DNA from: Adiantum capillus-veneris
Taxonomy: Eukaryota > Streptophyta > Polypodiopsida > Polypodiales > Pteridaceae
Direction of reading: 5' to 3'
DNA length: 64,000 nt
Assembly (NCBI GenBank): GCA_014529385.2
Contig: CM043944.1
Coordinates: forward strand, 85,897,884-85,961,883
In this document: positions 11,069 through 22,099 of the stretch, one piece after another
Numbering within the stretch: position 1 is the first letter of the stretch
Layout of the letters: the number at the start of each line of letters is the position of its first letter
Notes under the pieces: model-generated
Told to the model about the DNA's origin: nothing
Databases searched by the model: none
What the model saw: only the letters and a program-made list of their open reading frames with translations
Position numbers and translations under genes: made by a program

Positions 11069-11824
11069 CTATAGTATCTCTGTCAATATATAAGTGAGCT
11101 CCCCTAAAGGTCTCCCCGGATCCTCTGTGCATAGACGTCTGTAGATACCATCTCTGAAGTAAAAGTGTATCGGGTATACATAGGTGTCTGTGCCAGTCGA
11201 GCGAGCTGTGCTAAATTGGAATAAGACGGTAGCCGTGAGGAGAGCATGATCTACTGCTACCTCAATAGGCATGGGCCCAACTATAAAGTCCTGGATAGAG
11301 GGTATGAAACTGGGGTGAGCCAAAACATAATCCACTGTGCAAGCCCCATGTCTATGAGGAAAGCAAGTGAACCCACTCGACGCTAAAATCTGTGGAGGCC
11401 AGTCCATGTGCAGAGAACTCCCATATGTCCTCATCCGATATCATGTAGGGTGACTCCCCCTTGGGCGATGCATAATGAGATGTGCTGGGGGGGAAATAGC
11501 ATATTGCAATGTTGGGTGGCCCCCTGTCTTTGCTCTCACTCTGACCCACATATATCTGGTCTGCTCATCCCTCCGAACAATACGAATGAGGGGTTGCAGC
11601 TCCTCCCTCAATAGGACTGCCACATCTCCTGACCCCCGTCCTCTATGCGTTGATCTCATTTCTTGCCTACAAGTAGTCTCCCAATGGTATCCCGTCACTC
11701 TAGGTAATGTGCCGCCGGGAGTCTGATGCGTTTCCGAGTAAAAAATAATGTCTCTTCCCTTAAAGCTATCCTCAAATGTGCCTACATCTAGCTTCATTGA
11801 TCCGTTACAATTCCATGCTGCCAT
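11069..11824 (-). pseudogene. LINE A endonuclease domain
   Basis: Starts MAAWNCNG with the ETH motif nearby, as in apurinic-type (exonuclease-endonuclease-phosphatase) LINE endonucleases, and continues in a second frame with VDYVLAHP and DHALL motifs. A frameshift near 11,440 and further damage toward 10,550 make it non-functional. It is in the same frame as ORF1 at 12,304. Confidence 0.8.
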
Positions 11825-11917
11825 TTAAAGGTTGGTCCCATACGTCTCGCACGGTCATGCGGTGCATTTTTCCAACACCACTACTCTCCCTCCCCTATAG
11901 AAAGCTATCTTCCCTTT

Positions 11918-13005
11918 CTACCTCGCCGCCTTGATCTCTGGCATCAATCCTTGCATGTGTGCTACCTGTGTTCGAGTGAGGTCATCACCCAAAAATATCC
12001 CAGTTTGCTTGAGTGTTGGTCTCTTCTTCAGAAATTCCTTCCTAGCTTCCAACATAGGGAAACGTATAATGAGTGCTCTTTCCTTGGAACTTCCTTTCTC
12101 ATCACTTCCCTTCTTGCCAACTCTCCAAGCACTTGTGTGTGTGGGTTCAAAAATTCCCATGTGCTTCAAGAGCTCTTGCACTTCTTCTACTTTTCTAGTG
12201 TCTTTGAGACCTGTAACACACACATGAAGGGCTCTAGTCTCTCTCTTTTGCTCCTCCTCAATTGTCATATTGATGATAGTCAATGTCGGTGTGGCTTCAG
12301 GCATCTTATCTTTTCCTTTCTATGCGTCCTCGATCCACTTTCTAGCTTTATCAACCTTATCTTGTGTTTTGAATAGGTGCTCCGCCCACGAAGAGGTTGT
12401 TTGTGCCTTTTGCTCTTCCTCTTCTCGTAGAATTTGCACCTGCTCCTTAATGCTTTTGAGCTCCTTGATCATTGAGGGTTGATTTTTTGCCCCCTTTGCG
12501 GGGGTATTTTTGTAAGCTGCAAGGTCTCCCTTAATGCTTCGATCAATGCATCCTTTTCATTCATGCGCTCTTCCATTTTTTATTTCCAAGATTCAAACAT
12601 AGCGAGTGCATCCTCTAATCTTTCCTACGTCATACATTCTATTACATTCATTTCTGCCCTCATAATCGTCTGCATTTCGGCCTTCAATGATGCGTACATC
12701 TCATCACGCTTTTTAAGAATCTCTTTGTCCAATTCTTTCCTCATATCTACATACATAGCTTTTTTGTAACTTTCCGCATTTGCATACATCTCTTTTTCAA
12801 TGTCACCCCTCAAGAGGCTCAGCTCCACCTTAATCATCACCTGTACCTTCTCATATATTAAGTCATCTTTGACTCTAGAAAGTTTCTCTGCTCTCACAGA
12901 ACCTGGCGATAGTGTGCTCTCTCGAATCCTCCGCCTAAATGTCGCTTTCGATTTAGGCAGGGTTTCATAGATATCATCATCTCCGAGGTCGGCTGGTTGG
13001 TCCAT
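11918..13005 (-). pseudogene. LINE A ORF1
   Basis: The first frame (13,005-12,625) is charged and probably coiled-coil. The second (12,304-11,918) carries an RRM-like segment with RALHV.VTG, ERALIIRF and GDDLT motifs, comparable to L1-type ORF1 RNA-binding proteins. Frameshifts between 12,625 and 12,304 interrupt it. LINE B and LINE E carry close relatives. Confidence 0.8.
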
Positions 13006-13268
13006 CTTCCGGCACCTCGCGTAAGGCTTCCGCCCTACTGTTGCTTTTGTTGCCTCATGTGGCTTGCTGGCTCTACAAAGCGGTGTCGTGTTGCACCTTG
13101 CTTTCGCCGAACCAGTCAGTCGTCGTCAAGTCTCCCCTTGCAGAATCCCTACAACCCCTGCGGTGTGCGCGCTCAGCAACCCCGCCTTGCCCGCTCGACC
13201 CCTGGTGCAATTTCCGCTATAGAGGGAAAGAACTCTCTCACAGGCACCGAGTCACCAAGGCAAGCTAG

Positions 13269-13725
13269 CTAGAGTGTTTCAAAACGCTGGCAGTGCCCAA
13301 GGCAAGCGGGAGGGTTCAATGCCGTCTCAAGAGAGGCGTTCTGAAACACTAGCAAGGGGGGAGGGAGGGGGAGGATGGGTTGGGGCCGTTGCCAAGGGGG
13401 GCGGGACTCCATAAGACAACGCTTTAAAACGCTTTGCACTTGCCTTTGCCGAGGAGGAGCACCTTCTTCTAGCGGCGTTTTAAAACGCCCGCAGGGACCA
13501 CGACGCTCCTTGCCACCGGTCGGGCACCGTTTCCACATGCTTGTAGAAGTGGGGGGAGGATCCGACACCACCCAATGGAGATGCTAGAAAACGATAGCAT
13601 TTTGGAACGCTAGCATCGACTGTTCCACTCTTCTCTCTTCTGCAGCATTTCACAACCCAAGGGACAGTGGCACCGCCCAAAGGGCTTCAATTTGGCTCCG
13701 GTAGACAACGTTTTGCAACGCAAGA
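13269..13725. repeat. Array of degenerate GCGTTTTAAAACGC palindromes in the LINE A 5' UTR
   Basis: Seven related sites (near 13,278, 13,338, 13,422, 13,472, 13,588, 13,643 and 13,708) read as variants of GCGTTTYRAAACGC, the best being GGCGTTTTAAAACGCC near 13,472. They lie upstream of ORF1 of LINE A. They could be a promoter or RNA-structure element of the LINE. Confidence 0.6.
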
Positions 13726-13901
13726 GACAATGAAAGGGGAAGATGACGCCGGCAACAATGGAGATGAGGCTCTTCACTTCACAACTGCTCTCGACTACTG
13801 CTGCTCCTCCACCAAGGCTCTTCAAGCATGGAGCTCCACCAAGGGCTTTGATACCATGTCAAAGTCGACGATGCGGAAGCGTAGAGACCAAGGAGAGTGA
13901 G

Positions 13902-13904
<3 letters not shown>

Positions 13905-13968
<64 letters not shown>
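13905..13968. repeat. (GA)32 tract between LINE A and LINE B
   Basis: 64 bp of perfect GA. On the minus strand LINE B ends at 13,969, the tract follows, and LINE A's upstream sequence starts at 13,904. One tract therefore serves both elements. Confidence 0.95.
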
Positions 13969-13971
<3 letters not shown>

Positions 13972-14737
13972 AATGAAATGTTATATTAACGTCTTCAAAA
14001 GGCCAGAGTGACCTAGGAGACCAAACTGATACAAAGTGGTGAATCCGTTACAATGTCTGAAAAGTGTGAAAGTGTGAAAATAAATGCGAAAAAACTAAAT
14101 ACAAAGTATTAGATAAACTTCTTAGGAGCATTCTGGGTGTCTGGCTAGAATGCTTCTAATCCTTTGTTGTAGTCTCCTCCGGTGAAGTGTGCTTCTCCAT
14201 CTCGGTCGTGGTCGTCTCGATTTCCTAAGCTCAATCGCCCTGTCAATGAGGGTGCCTTTAGTATGAATGTGGGTACTCCTTTGTGCTCGCTGCTGGCCTC
14301 TTGCTTCTCCTTCCATTCCTGGCCTCTTGCTTCTCTTGCCATTCCTGCTTCTCTCGATCCGAAGAAATCTGTGATCTGCCTCTAAGGCTGTAGTGCTCTT
14401 TGTCTTCTCATTAGATTATCCCTGTGCCGATGTAGTTCCAGTAGGTACAGGCCTAAGCATCTTTGATCTTGGTATTGCATGACTCTATCTAGAGGTCCAA
14501 AGCCTTCTTTAAATAGGCAATGGAAACGCCCACGTATCTCATAGTATACGGTGCAATGGCATATGTAGTGTAATTCTGTCTCCGGCTCCATTCCGCATAA
14601 CTTGCAAATTCTGCTCTCAGGTGGGATTCCCCAAAATCTTCCAAATTCAAGTTCTAGCTGGTGTGAGGATGTACGAATCTGACCAATAGCACATCTCAAA
14701 CCATGAGACAGGTGGGTATCCATGTAGCTCGGGCAAA

Positions 14738-16198
14738 TCACAAAACCATCTTCAGATAGCTGTAGGAAGTTTTCTTTGTAGTCGGCCATCTTCGTGCCCA
14801 ATTCTTGTGTAGTGTAGGGTCTACCCAAGTCCTCTTAGTGTCCAATTGTATAAGATCCTGGCGGATGATTTTATTAATCTCCGTTCGTGTGATTGCCAGT
14901 GATGGAGCCTCAAGAGAGTATTGGAAGGGGGGTAATCTTTCCATACTGAACTCGTGTCTCTGAAACCACGAGGACAATTGCGCATACCAGCATGATGTAT
15001 CTCCTTTCATTGCTAATTGTCGAGAGGATTCGAGGGCTAATCTAGTATATCGGCAATTATTTGTATCCCATAAACCATGTATGAAGGACACTGATCTGGT
15101 AAGAGCTTCAATTTCTATCGAAGGGGCAGCTAGTTCCGCTCGGGTAATCGCGTGTGGTATGGAGGCCTTGGCTCTAATCATTCGGGAAATCATAGATACC
15201 AAAGGTCTCTCCATTGACTTCCAATTATCCTGATCCACAGATGGTCCCCAAATCTGGACCCCATAAAGCATAGCCGAAGCCACCACAGTATCAAAGAGCC
15301 AAAGTTTTGTTCGTGGTTCCTGAAACTGCACTTGTGAACACATTCTCTCCAACCCTCCCAAGGCCGCAGAGGCTCTGGACAATCTAGCATCCGCTACTTT
15401 CTTAAGAGTAAACTTTGGTCCTGTAAATACCACTCCAAGGTATGTGTATGCATCTGTGTACTCTACTGTATCCTGGCCATATGCAAATGTAGGTGCCGAT
15501 CTCCTAACCCACTGCGGTGTGGTGTTAAACACCATAACTTTGGTTTTACCCAAATTTACCGATAGTCCGCTGTCCTCCGCGAATTTATGTAATGCATCTA
15601 ACTGCCTCTGCATTCCATCTGGCGATTCTGCTATCAATACAATATCATCTGCATACAACAACAGAGGGATCCATGACCCTGCAAGTTGAGCACCTCTGTC
15701 ACCCTCACTATCAATGTAATCTGATACCTCATCTATATACATACCAAATAAAGTAGGGGACAGTGGGCATCCCTGCTTTACTCCAACGGTGGAATGAACA
15801 ATGTCGGAATCCCCTTCTGGAGTACGTGCATAACCAGTTACTGACCCGTATAAGGCCATGATCCCCCAGATAATCTCTTTGGGGACCCCTAACTCTTGCA
15901 TTCTACGCATCAATCTGGCCCTTGGTACTGTATCAAAAGCTTTCCGAAAATCCACAAAGCAACACCCGCTTGCTCTTCCTTCCTCAATAATGGCTCTGAG
16001 CGTAAGAATATGATCTAAAGTGGAATAACCCCTCTTGAATCCAGCTTGCCCTGTTGCCCTTATGCCCTCATTCTCTGCCCATCTACTCAACTTTTGTTCC
16101 AGAATGAATGCGTACAGTCGGGTCAATGTGTGACCCACCATAATGGTACGGTAGTTCCCGGGTATCATAGGATCCCCTGACTTGAAAATAGGTACGAT
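14738..16198 (-). pseudogene. LINE B reverse transcriptase, 3' of the gypsy insertion
   Basis: About 485 codons remain open, with intact YADD and GVKQGCPLSP motifs. The N-terminal part of the domain lies on the other side of the gypsy insertion (24,901-25,068). A frameshift near 14,830 leads into the C-terminal knuckle frame. It is interrupted by an 8.7-kb insertion, so no whole protein is made. Confidence 0.85.
16194..16198. repeat. Target-site duplication ACGAT, left copy
   Basis: ACGAT immediately precedes the LTR start TGAAACC. The identical 5 bp follows the other LTR at 24,896-24,900. Five bp is the size expected for a Ty3/gypsy integrase. Confidence 0.9.
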
Positions 16199-17674
16199 TG
16201 AAACCGGCCTGTTCAATCCAAAAAGGGCGGTAGACTTTACTTCAAACCTTGATTTAGCTTTCACCCATTATTAGTCGTCTATTTTACCTGTACTTTCAAG
16301 ACACAACAAAGGGGAGAGGGATACAGGCTGCTAGATTGCACCTGTATGGGTAGACAGACACCAAATTGGCCCCTAACTTAGGCGCCCCTTTCGGTATTTC
16401 TTTATTGTTCAAAAGAGGGAATATCCGTTGTGGTTCTTTACAAGCTGCCCCGCACAACCTTGGCTAAATTTTGACTGTTCTGGCTTGATTTCGGCAACAT
16501 AACTGTACTAGAACCCTTCACGGTCAGTATTCCCACGCATTAAATGATTTTCCCGACGCATACGGGCACTTTGCAAAACCTGGCGAGAATCTGCAGCACG
16601 CTGAATTCTCTGTTTTCAGCCTCGAAAATGCTCCAGATCACTAGTACAGCGGTCCCCTTGCGTCCCCGAACCTCCTGGGGGTATTAGGGTCCGTTTAGGG
16701 CCAAAACCCTAAACCTGCAAAAATACACAGCAGGCTGTAATTCACTGTTTCGGGCTCCGTTTCGCGTGCCGGTCGCATCCGTAGCAAGTCCTCGAGCTCC
16801 CGCACCTGTAGGGCTACTTGCCCTTTGAATCGGACGAGATTTCTGGCGTGAAACCTCTCCGAATTCACCTGTACCTGCGGGGGGATTAGCCGCTAGCTAA
16901 TCCAGTACCTGTGCAAGAGGCTCTTGCCTCGGCAATCGCGCATGAACCCACACAATTGTACATTGGTCAAATGAAGAGCCCACTAGAGGGGCATAACATA
17001 CTGCCAAAGGGGAGAGAGAGGGCAGTGCGTAGCGTGCAGGGCATCACTCCTGGCACCGCACTGTGCATAAGAGGGAAAGCAAGCACTCCATAGCTCTTAA
17101 CCTGTGACAAAACTGAAAATGAGGCTCTCCCTCCTTCAAATTCAGCGCCACTTCTTGTTGCATGAGGCAAGTGCACCAGAATGTGCCACTTGGCACATTT
17201 ACAAGCATTTTCCCGTTTCGGGGTTGCCGCCTAAAAATCTCCCAACCGGTTGCCCAGTTGACTTCACGGCAGAGCAAGAAAATGTTCCCTTTGTCATTCC
17301 GGAGGTAATGACGTCAACACATTTTCAGGTCCCAAAATAGCAGTTCCCTAAATTTTAGGAGATGCTGCCATTGTATCTTTCTAGGTCATCCGACCCTCTT
17401 TGTACACTGCGGCCACATCCAGAACTGAAATGTAGCCTCTATAGCAAAGGATTCCACTTTGGCTAGTCAATGACCCCACTTGGCTAACCATAGTCCTTGT
17501 CCAACCTTAGTGCTCTCTTGCCCTCAGGCCTGGACTCCCTCTGGACAGTTCCACACTAGCTATGCAATGCAAGGCAGTTAGATTTCCCGAGGGGTGTTTC
17601 CAAAAAGTGAAAGTAAATAGATAATAAGAAAGAAATCAACAAAAAGGATAGATAGTAGTCACACGCTGGTGACA
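16199..17674 (-). repeat. Chromovirus 3' LTR
   Basis: 1,476 bp, with TG...CA ends (plus strand starts TGAAACCGG and ends GCTGGTGACA). Next to it on the inner side is the polypurine tract. Small open frames found identically in both LTRs are not genes. Confidence 0.95.
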
Positions 17675-17688
17675 TACCCCCCTCTTGA
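17675..17688 (-). promoter_or_regulatory. Chromovirus polypurine tract
   Basis: On the minus strand CAAGAGGGGGGTA directly precedes the 3' LTR start TGTCACC. It primes plus-strand DNA synthesis. Almost the same tract precedes the LTRs at 46,023 and 53,741. Confidence 0.85.
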
Positions 17689-18247
17689 AATCTCAAACGT
17701 CCTCGTTTGCATCTATGTCGTACATGCTTACTGTCAACACTGATGTATTCAACACCTGTCGACACATATACGACACATACATGCTCATTGTCAACCCTAG
17801 TGTATTCAACACCTCGTCGACTCATGTATTGCCTGCGTGTGAACCTTGTCCCAATGACATAGTGGTAGCTTCGCACTGTGCCATTGCTTTGAGTCACTAA
17901 CTTTCCAATGACAAAATGGTAGCTGCACATTTTGCCACTGTCTTATAGTACACGTTGGATCCCGTAACACTTTCGAGCATACCCAAACCGACAGTTTAAG
18001 AATGCAGTTACACATGCACTCTTCAATAGAAGCAATCACTGTATCCTTGACAAACTGACAAGAAATACTCACTTCTATAGCACTAACCAAACTTTTGGAC
18101 ATTCCATAAGAGCAATTGCCAAACTGACAATCTGTACAGCTCTAACATTCATGTAACAGGTATTTCATTTGAGCTCACTTTAAATACCTTGTACATCATT
18201 TGTTTCAGAAGCCATTGTCACACTGACAATCCATGTAGCTTTGAAAC

Positions 18248-21200
18248 TCAAGGGGTCAAGGTAGGTTGCAAATCGAAGGCTTCCAAGTAAAGTGATAACA
18301 CAGTTGGTGACTCTGCAAGTTCACCTTCTTCCATCCACTTAGCATCCATTGATGGATAGTTTCTGAACTTTACCAAGTAACGCCTATCAACCTTGCCTTT
18401 CACTTTCCTTTCTTTGTGTGCCAAAACCTGTTCAGGGACCAAGATCTCGTCAAGTTCCTCGACTTCCGGCTGATCTTCAGCTGGCATATCTTCTGGCACA
18501 TCACCCACATAGGGTCTGAGAAGACTCACATGAAACGCATTGTGAATCTTCCAGCTGTCAGGCAATTTCAGCCTATATGCAACATCACTGATTATGTCGC
18601 ACACTTGAAAAGGCCCATAGTAACGCATGCTGAGCTTTGGAAACAATCTTTCCTTGCCCTTCATCTTCTTTAACCTTGCCTTTTCAAAGCGTAAAAGCAC
18701 CCAATCACCAAGTGAATATACCACTTCACGACGGTGACGATCAGCTGCTTTCTTTTGCTTTGCCTGAGTCCTTTCTAAGGCCACTTTGACCTTCTTGTAC
18801 ATTTCATCCATGTCCTGAACATACTTATCTGCTTCAAATATCTTGTCCTTTGTATGCAGTATGGGAGGAACTTTCTTGCCACCTTCAACTATCTCAAAGG
18901 GTGCCTTGCCAGTTGATGAATGCACTGTATTATTGTATGCATACTCCACCAATGGCAAATACTGCTCCCACTTTCCTTTATGCTCTGACACATAGCACTT
19001 CAGCAGATCTAGGACAGTAGAATTTGCCTCTTCTGACTGCCCATCTGTTTGAGGATGAAATGACGAAGAGAATTTGAGCGTGGTGCCCATATTCTCAAAC
19101 AAACCTCTCCAGAACAAACTTGTCATGCGTAGATCACGGTCGCTAACAATCGACTGTGGCATGCCATGATACTTGAAAATATTGCTCATAAACAAGCGTG
19201 CCATCCGATCTGGCTTTATCTTCTTCCTGACAGGAATAAAATGAGCCTGTTTGCTGAATCTGCAAATAATGGTCCAAATACCATCGTTTCCTGTCTGCGT
19301 TCTCGGAAGATCAAAGATAAAATCCATAGCAATACTTTCCCATGGTTTATCTAGAATAGGTAGTGGTTGCAATAACCCTGGTGCCTTTTGCCTGTCAAAC
19401 TTGACCTTTTGGCATATTAGGCATTCTCGCACAAAAGCATCCACATCCCTTCTCAATGTAGACCAGTAGAAGAATGTCTCAACCGCTTTAACTGTAGCAT
19501 CAATACCACGATGCCCTGCATACGGTGGGACATGACTCTCTTCCATAACTTTGCGTCGCAATGGCTTTGTGACACACAATCTGTCATGCATCATCATGAA
19601 CCCGTCTTTAAGAAGATAGTGTTCATGACGTTGTCCATCCATTAGTTGCTCGAAGACCCTTGCAAAATCTTCATCATTTGCATAATGTTCTCTCATATCA
19701 TCAAGTTCATGATGATAAGGAATTGACACAGCTGAAATTTGTCGCTTCCTTGACAAGGCATCAGCCACAACATTCTTCTTGCCTTCCACATGCACAATCT
19801 GAAAATGGAACATGGACAAGATATTTGCCCATCGCATATGCTTCTCAGATAACTTTGTTTGTGTCAAGAAGTATCGCAAGGCCTGATGGTCCGTTTGGAC
19901 AACAAAGTCTGCACCTTGCAGGTAGTGTTTCCAACTTAAGAGCGCATGAATCACAGCCAGTAACTCTTTCTCATAGACCTGCATGGTCATCTCTGGCCCT
20001 TGCAAAATTCTGCTCTCATAGGCTACTACCCTGCCATCTTGCATTAGCACTGCACCAATGCTACTACCGCAGGCATCACACTGGACCACAAATGACTTCC
20101 TAAGATCTGGCAACACAATGACTGGATCTGAAGTCATCTTTTCCTTTAAGAGATTAAAAGCTGAAATCTCTTTTTGTGTCCATCTAAAGGTGACTGCCTT
20201 CTTTTGAAGAGCATGTAAAGGTGAAGCAATCTCAGCGAAATTTCGGATAAACCTTCTGTAATAGGAGCATAGTCCCAAAAAGCTTCGGACATCATGCACC
20301 GTCTTCAAATTTGGCCATGACTTGATCGCTTCAACTTTTGCAGGATCCATTCTGACACCATCCTTTGAGACAATGTGTCCCAGAAAGTGAATCTCTTCCA
20401 GAAAAAACTCACTTTTCTTTGCATTGATGAGCAACCTATGACTGCGTAGCTCTTTGAACACAATGGCCAAGTGATGCCTATGCTCCTCTTCATTCTTTGA
20501 GTAGACTATCATGTCATCAAAGAATGTACCAACAAACTGCTGGTGTGGACGGAAAATTCTGTCCATCATCCTATTGAACGTAGCAGGAGCATTTGTGAGA
20601 CCAAAGGGCATCACTAAAAATTCATAAAGGCCAAACGTCGTTCTAAAAGCAGTCTTGTGCACATCCTCTGATCTAATGCGGATCTGATGGTACCCACTCT
20701 TTAGATCTATCCTGCTAAACATAGTTGTTCCTTCTAATTTGTCCATAATATCATCAATTCTAGGTATAGGGAACCTATTCTTGATGGTATTCTTGTTCAG
20801 TGCACGGTAGTCGATGCACATACGCCATGAGCCATCCTTTTTCTGCACCAACAACACTGGAGAACAGAATGGAGATGAACTGGGCTGAATCAGCCCCTTT
20901 TCTAACAGCTCCTGTACTTGGCCCATTATCTCTTTCTGCTGAGCCGCACTAACCCTATACGGAGGCTTATTTGGTGGGCTACTGCCTGGCACCAAATCTA
21001 TCGCATGGTCCTCGGGTCTCTCTGGCGGTAATTGAGACGGTAATGAATCGGAAAAACAGTCACTGTACTGTTGTAAAAACATTGACCTTTCTTTATCTAG
21101 CACAAATAAATTTGATTCATCACAATCTGACACTTCACGTGCAAAAACCAAGTACGCAGAAAGATGCTTTTTCATTACAGAAGTAATAGCAGAAGCTGAT

Positions 21201-22063
21201 ACAGTAGGAATAGACTCCCCTTTAAGCTTTACATCCAGAATATGAGTCTTTCCCCTGCTCTGTACAGTGATCTTTTTGTTGTAGGCATCCATGATTCCAT
21301 GTACACGAAATAACCAAGGAATACCTAACAACACATCACATCCGTCCAGTGGCATGATGTAAAATTCTTCAGCATCTACATAGGACTGGATATGTAGACG
21401 CAACTTTCCAATGATGGGTGTCACAGCCTCTGTATGGCCAGGACATGCCAAACCTGCCTCTGCTGTATACCCCATCTCTTCAGGTCTGATTCCCAACTTT
21501 GAAGCCAATTCTGGGGAAATGAAGTTGGCTTTGACACCTGGATCAAAGAAGATAAGCACTGTTTGATCCCTGACCTTTCCCCATGCTCGGCAAAGCTCAC
21601 TTGCATCTGAATTTGGCTTGTCGCCCACCATATCTGGCACTAGACCAGCCATGGGCTTCTTTCCTTTCCTGTCCTCCTTGTCTTCAGAATCAGCTGGCCT
21701 TTTCTTTGTAGGACAGTTGTAAGCAATGTGGCCAGGCTGCTCACATATAAAGCATTTGTTCTCTGTCCTCGGGACCTTCTTTTGCTCTTCTGACTTGCGA
21801 GGAAAACGTCTTTTCCATTTCTTCGCTGGTCCTTTTTCTGATTCAGCCGTAGCTTTATCTTTCCCTGCGTTGGCTGACTCCTGAGTCCCTTTAGGAGCCT
21901 CATTGGGAACATGCTTCTTGGCTGAATTTTTCTTGCATGATCCTGCCTTGACGCCAGTGTTAAATTCACAATCTTCTCCCTTGAGCAAACCATTGCCAGT
22001 GTTTGCTACCTCGATGAGCTGCGTCAAAGTAGTGACTTTTGTCTTCGTGCAGTACTTTCTCAA
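18248..22063 (-). CDS. Chromovirus pol (gag end, protease, RT, RNase H, integrase, chromodomain)
   Basis: 1,271 codons uninterrupted. CCHC knuckle CFICEQPGHIAYNC at residues 104-117. Protease around 174 with FFDPGVKANFIS. RT from about 370, with FRTTFGLYEFLVMPFGL and FFDDM (514-518). RNase H about 655-770 (QCDACGSSIG, TDHQALR). Integrase zinc region HRGID...CLICQ (851-884) and a catalytic core with D914, D975 and a glutamate near 1011. Chromodomain-like segment near 1205-1255 with YLVKFRNYPSMDAKW. It lies in the frame of gag, separated by one TAA and 12 codons. The FFDDM variant at the polymerase site departs from the usual YVDDI. Confidence 0.95.
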   Translation of the reverse strand: MRKYCTKTKVTTLTQLIEVANTGNGLLKGEDCEFNTGVKAGSCKKNSAKKHVPNEAPKGTQESANAGKDKATAESEKGPAKKWKRRFPRKSEEQKKVPRTENKCFICEQPGHIAYNCPTKKRPADSEDKEDRKGKKPMAGLVPDMVGDKPNSDASELCRAWGKVRDQTVLIFFDPGVKANFISPELASKLGIRPEEMGYTAEAGLACPGHTEAVTPIIGKLRLHIQSYVDAEEFYIMPLDGCDVLLGIPWLFRVHGIMDAYNKKITVQSRGKTHILDVKLKGESIPTVSASAITSVMKKHLSAYLVFAREVSDCDESNLFVLDKERSMFLQQYSDCFSDSLPSQLPPERPEDHAIDLVPGSSPPNKPPYRVSAAQQKEIMGQVQELLEKGLIQPSSSPFCSPVLLVQKKDGSWRMCIDYRALNKNTIKNRFPIPRIDDIMDKLEGTTMFSRIDLKSGYHQIRIRSEDVHKTAFRTTFGLYEFLVMPFGLTNAPATFNRMMDRIFRPHQQFVGTFFDDMIVYSKNEEEHRHHLAIVFKELRSHRLLINAKKSEFFLEEIHFLGHIVSKDGVRMDPAKVEAIKSWPNLKTVHDVRSFLGLCSYYRRFIRNFAEIASPLHALQKKAVTFRWTQKEISAFNLLKEKMTSDPVIVLPDLRKSFVVQCDACGSSIGAVLMQDGRVVAYESRILQGPEMTMQVYEKELLAVIHALLSWKHYLQGADFVVQTDHQALRYFLTQTKLSEKHMRWANILSMFHFQIVHVEGKKNVVADALSRKRQISAVSIPYHHELDDMREHYANDEDFARVFEQLMDGQRHEHYLLKDGFMMMHDRLCVTKPLRRKVMEESHVPPYAGHRGIDATVKAVETFFYWSTLRRDVDAFVRECLICQKVKFDRQKAPGLLQPLPILDKPWESIAMDFIFDLPRTQTGNDGIWTIICRFSKQAHFIPVRKKIKPDRMARLFMSNIFKYHGMPQSIVSDRDLRMTSLFWRGLFENMGTTLKFSSSFHPQTDGQSEEANSTVLDLLKCYVSEHKGKWEQYLPLVEYAYNNTVHSSTGKAPFEIVEGGKKVPPILHTKDKIFEADKYVQDMDEMYKKVKVALERTQAKQKKAADRHRREVVYSLGDWVLLRFEKARLKKMKGKERLFPKLSMRYYGPFQVCDIISDVAYRLKLPDSWKIHNAFHVSLLRPYVGDVPEDMPAEDQPEVEELDEILVPEQVLAHKERKVKGKVDRRYLVKFRNYPSMDAKWMEEGELAESPTVLSLYLEAFDLQPTLTP

Positions 22064-22099
22064 TCCTTTGGGTAGGCCACAACAGTATTTTTCAATCTG

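Larger units (their letters stand above)
8177..13904 (-). mobile_element. LINE A, full-length but decayed non-LTR retrotransposon
   Basis: Minus-strand element: 5' untranslated region (about 13,006-13,904), ORF1 (13,005-11,918), ORF2 with endonuclease (from 11,824), reverse transcriptase (to 9,180), a CCHC-like C-terminal motif, and a 3' UTR ending at 8,177. Frameshifts and stops break both ORFs. It lacks the zf-RVT region of the LINE at 31-38 kb and shows no RNase H. Its 5' end meets the GA tract at 13,905, beyond which LINE B ends, and its 3' end meets the tract at 8,111. It lies in the host intron in the sense orientation. Confidence 0.9.
13969..16198 (-). mobile_element. LINE B, 3' part
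   Basis: Second copy of the LINE A family, cut by the gypsy element at 16,199. It holds the reverse transcriptase (NYRTIM, DFRKAFDTVPR, IGVKQGCPLSPTLFGMY, LLYADDIVLI) in one open frame from 16,198 to 14,738. The C-terminal CKLCGMEPETELHYICH motif follows to 14,382, then a 3' UTR with a 6-bp-stem hairpin at 14,000-14,014. The frame running upstream into the LTR is accidental. Better preserved than LINE A. Confidence 0.9.

Noticed and set aside
11475-12769. Several plus-strand frames of 70-140 codons
   Set aside because: They are antisense shadows of LINE A ORF1 and endonuclease.
13846-13857. TGGTATCAAAGC on the minus strand, resembling a Met-tRNA primer site
   Set aside because: No LTR boundary can be paired with it, and it lies within the LINE A 5' region. 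Probably coincidence.
16199-16264. LTR sequence apparently fused to the LINE B reverse transcriptase frame
   Set aside because: The frame crosses the insertion boundary by chance. The ATG lies inside the LTR, and the LINE protein should continue into 24,901-25,068 instead.
16911-17340. Small open frames of 60-78 codons on both strands, repeated almost identically at 24,132-24,561
   Set aside because: They occur twice because they lie in the two LTRs of the chromovirus. No domain, and duplication reflects the LTR, not gene conservation.
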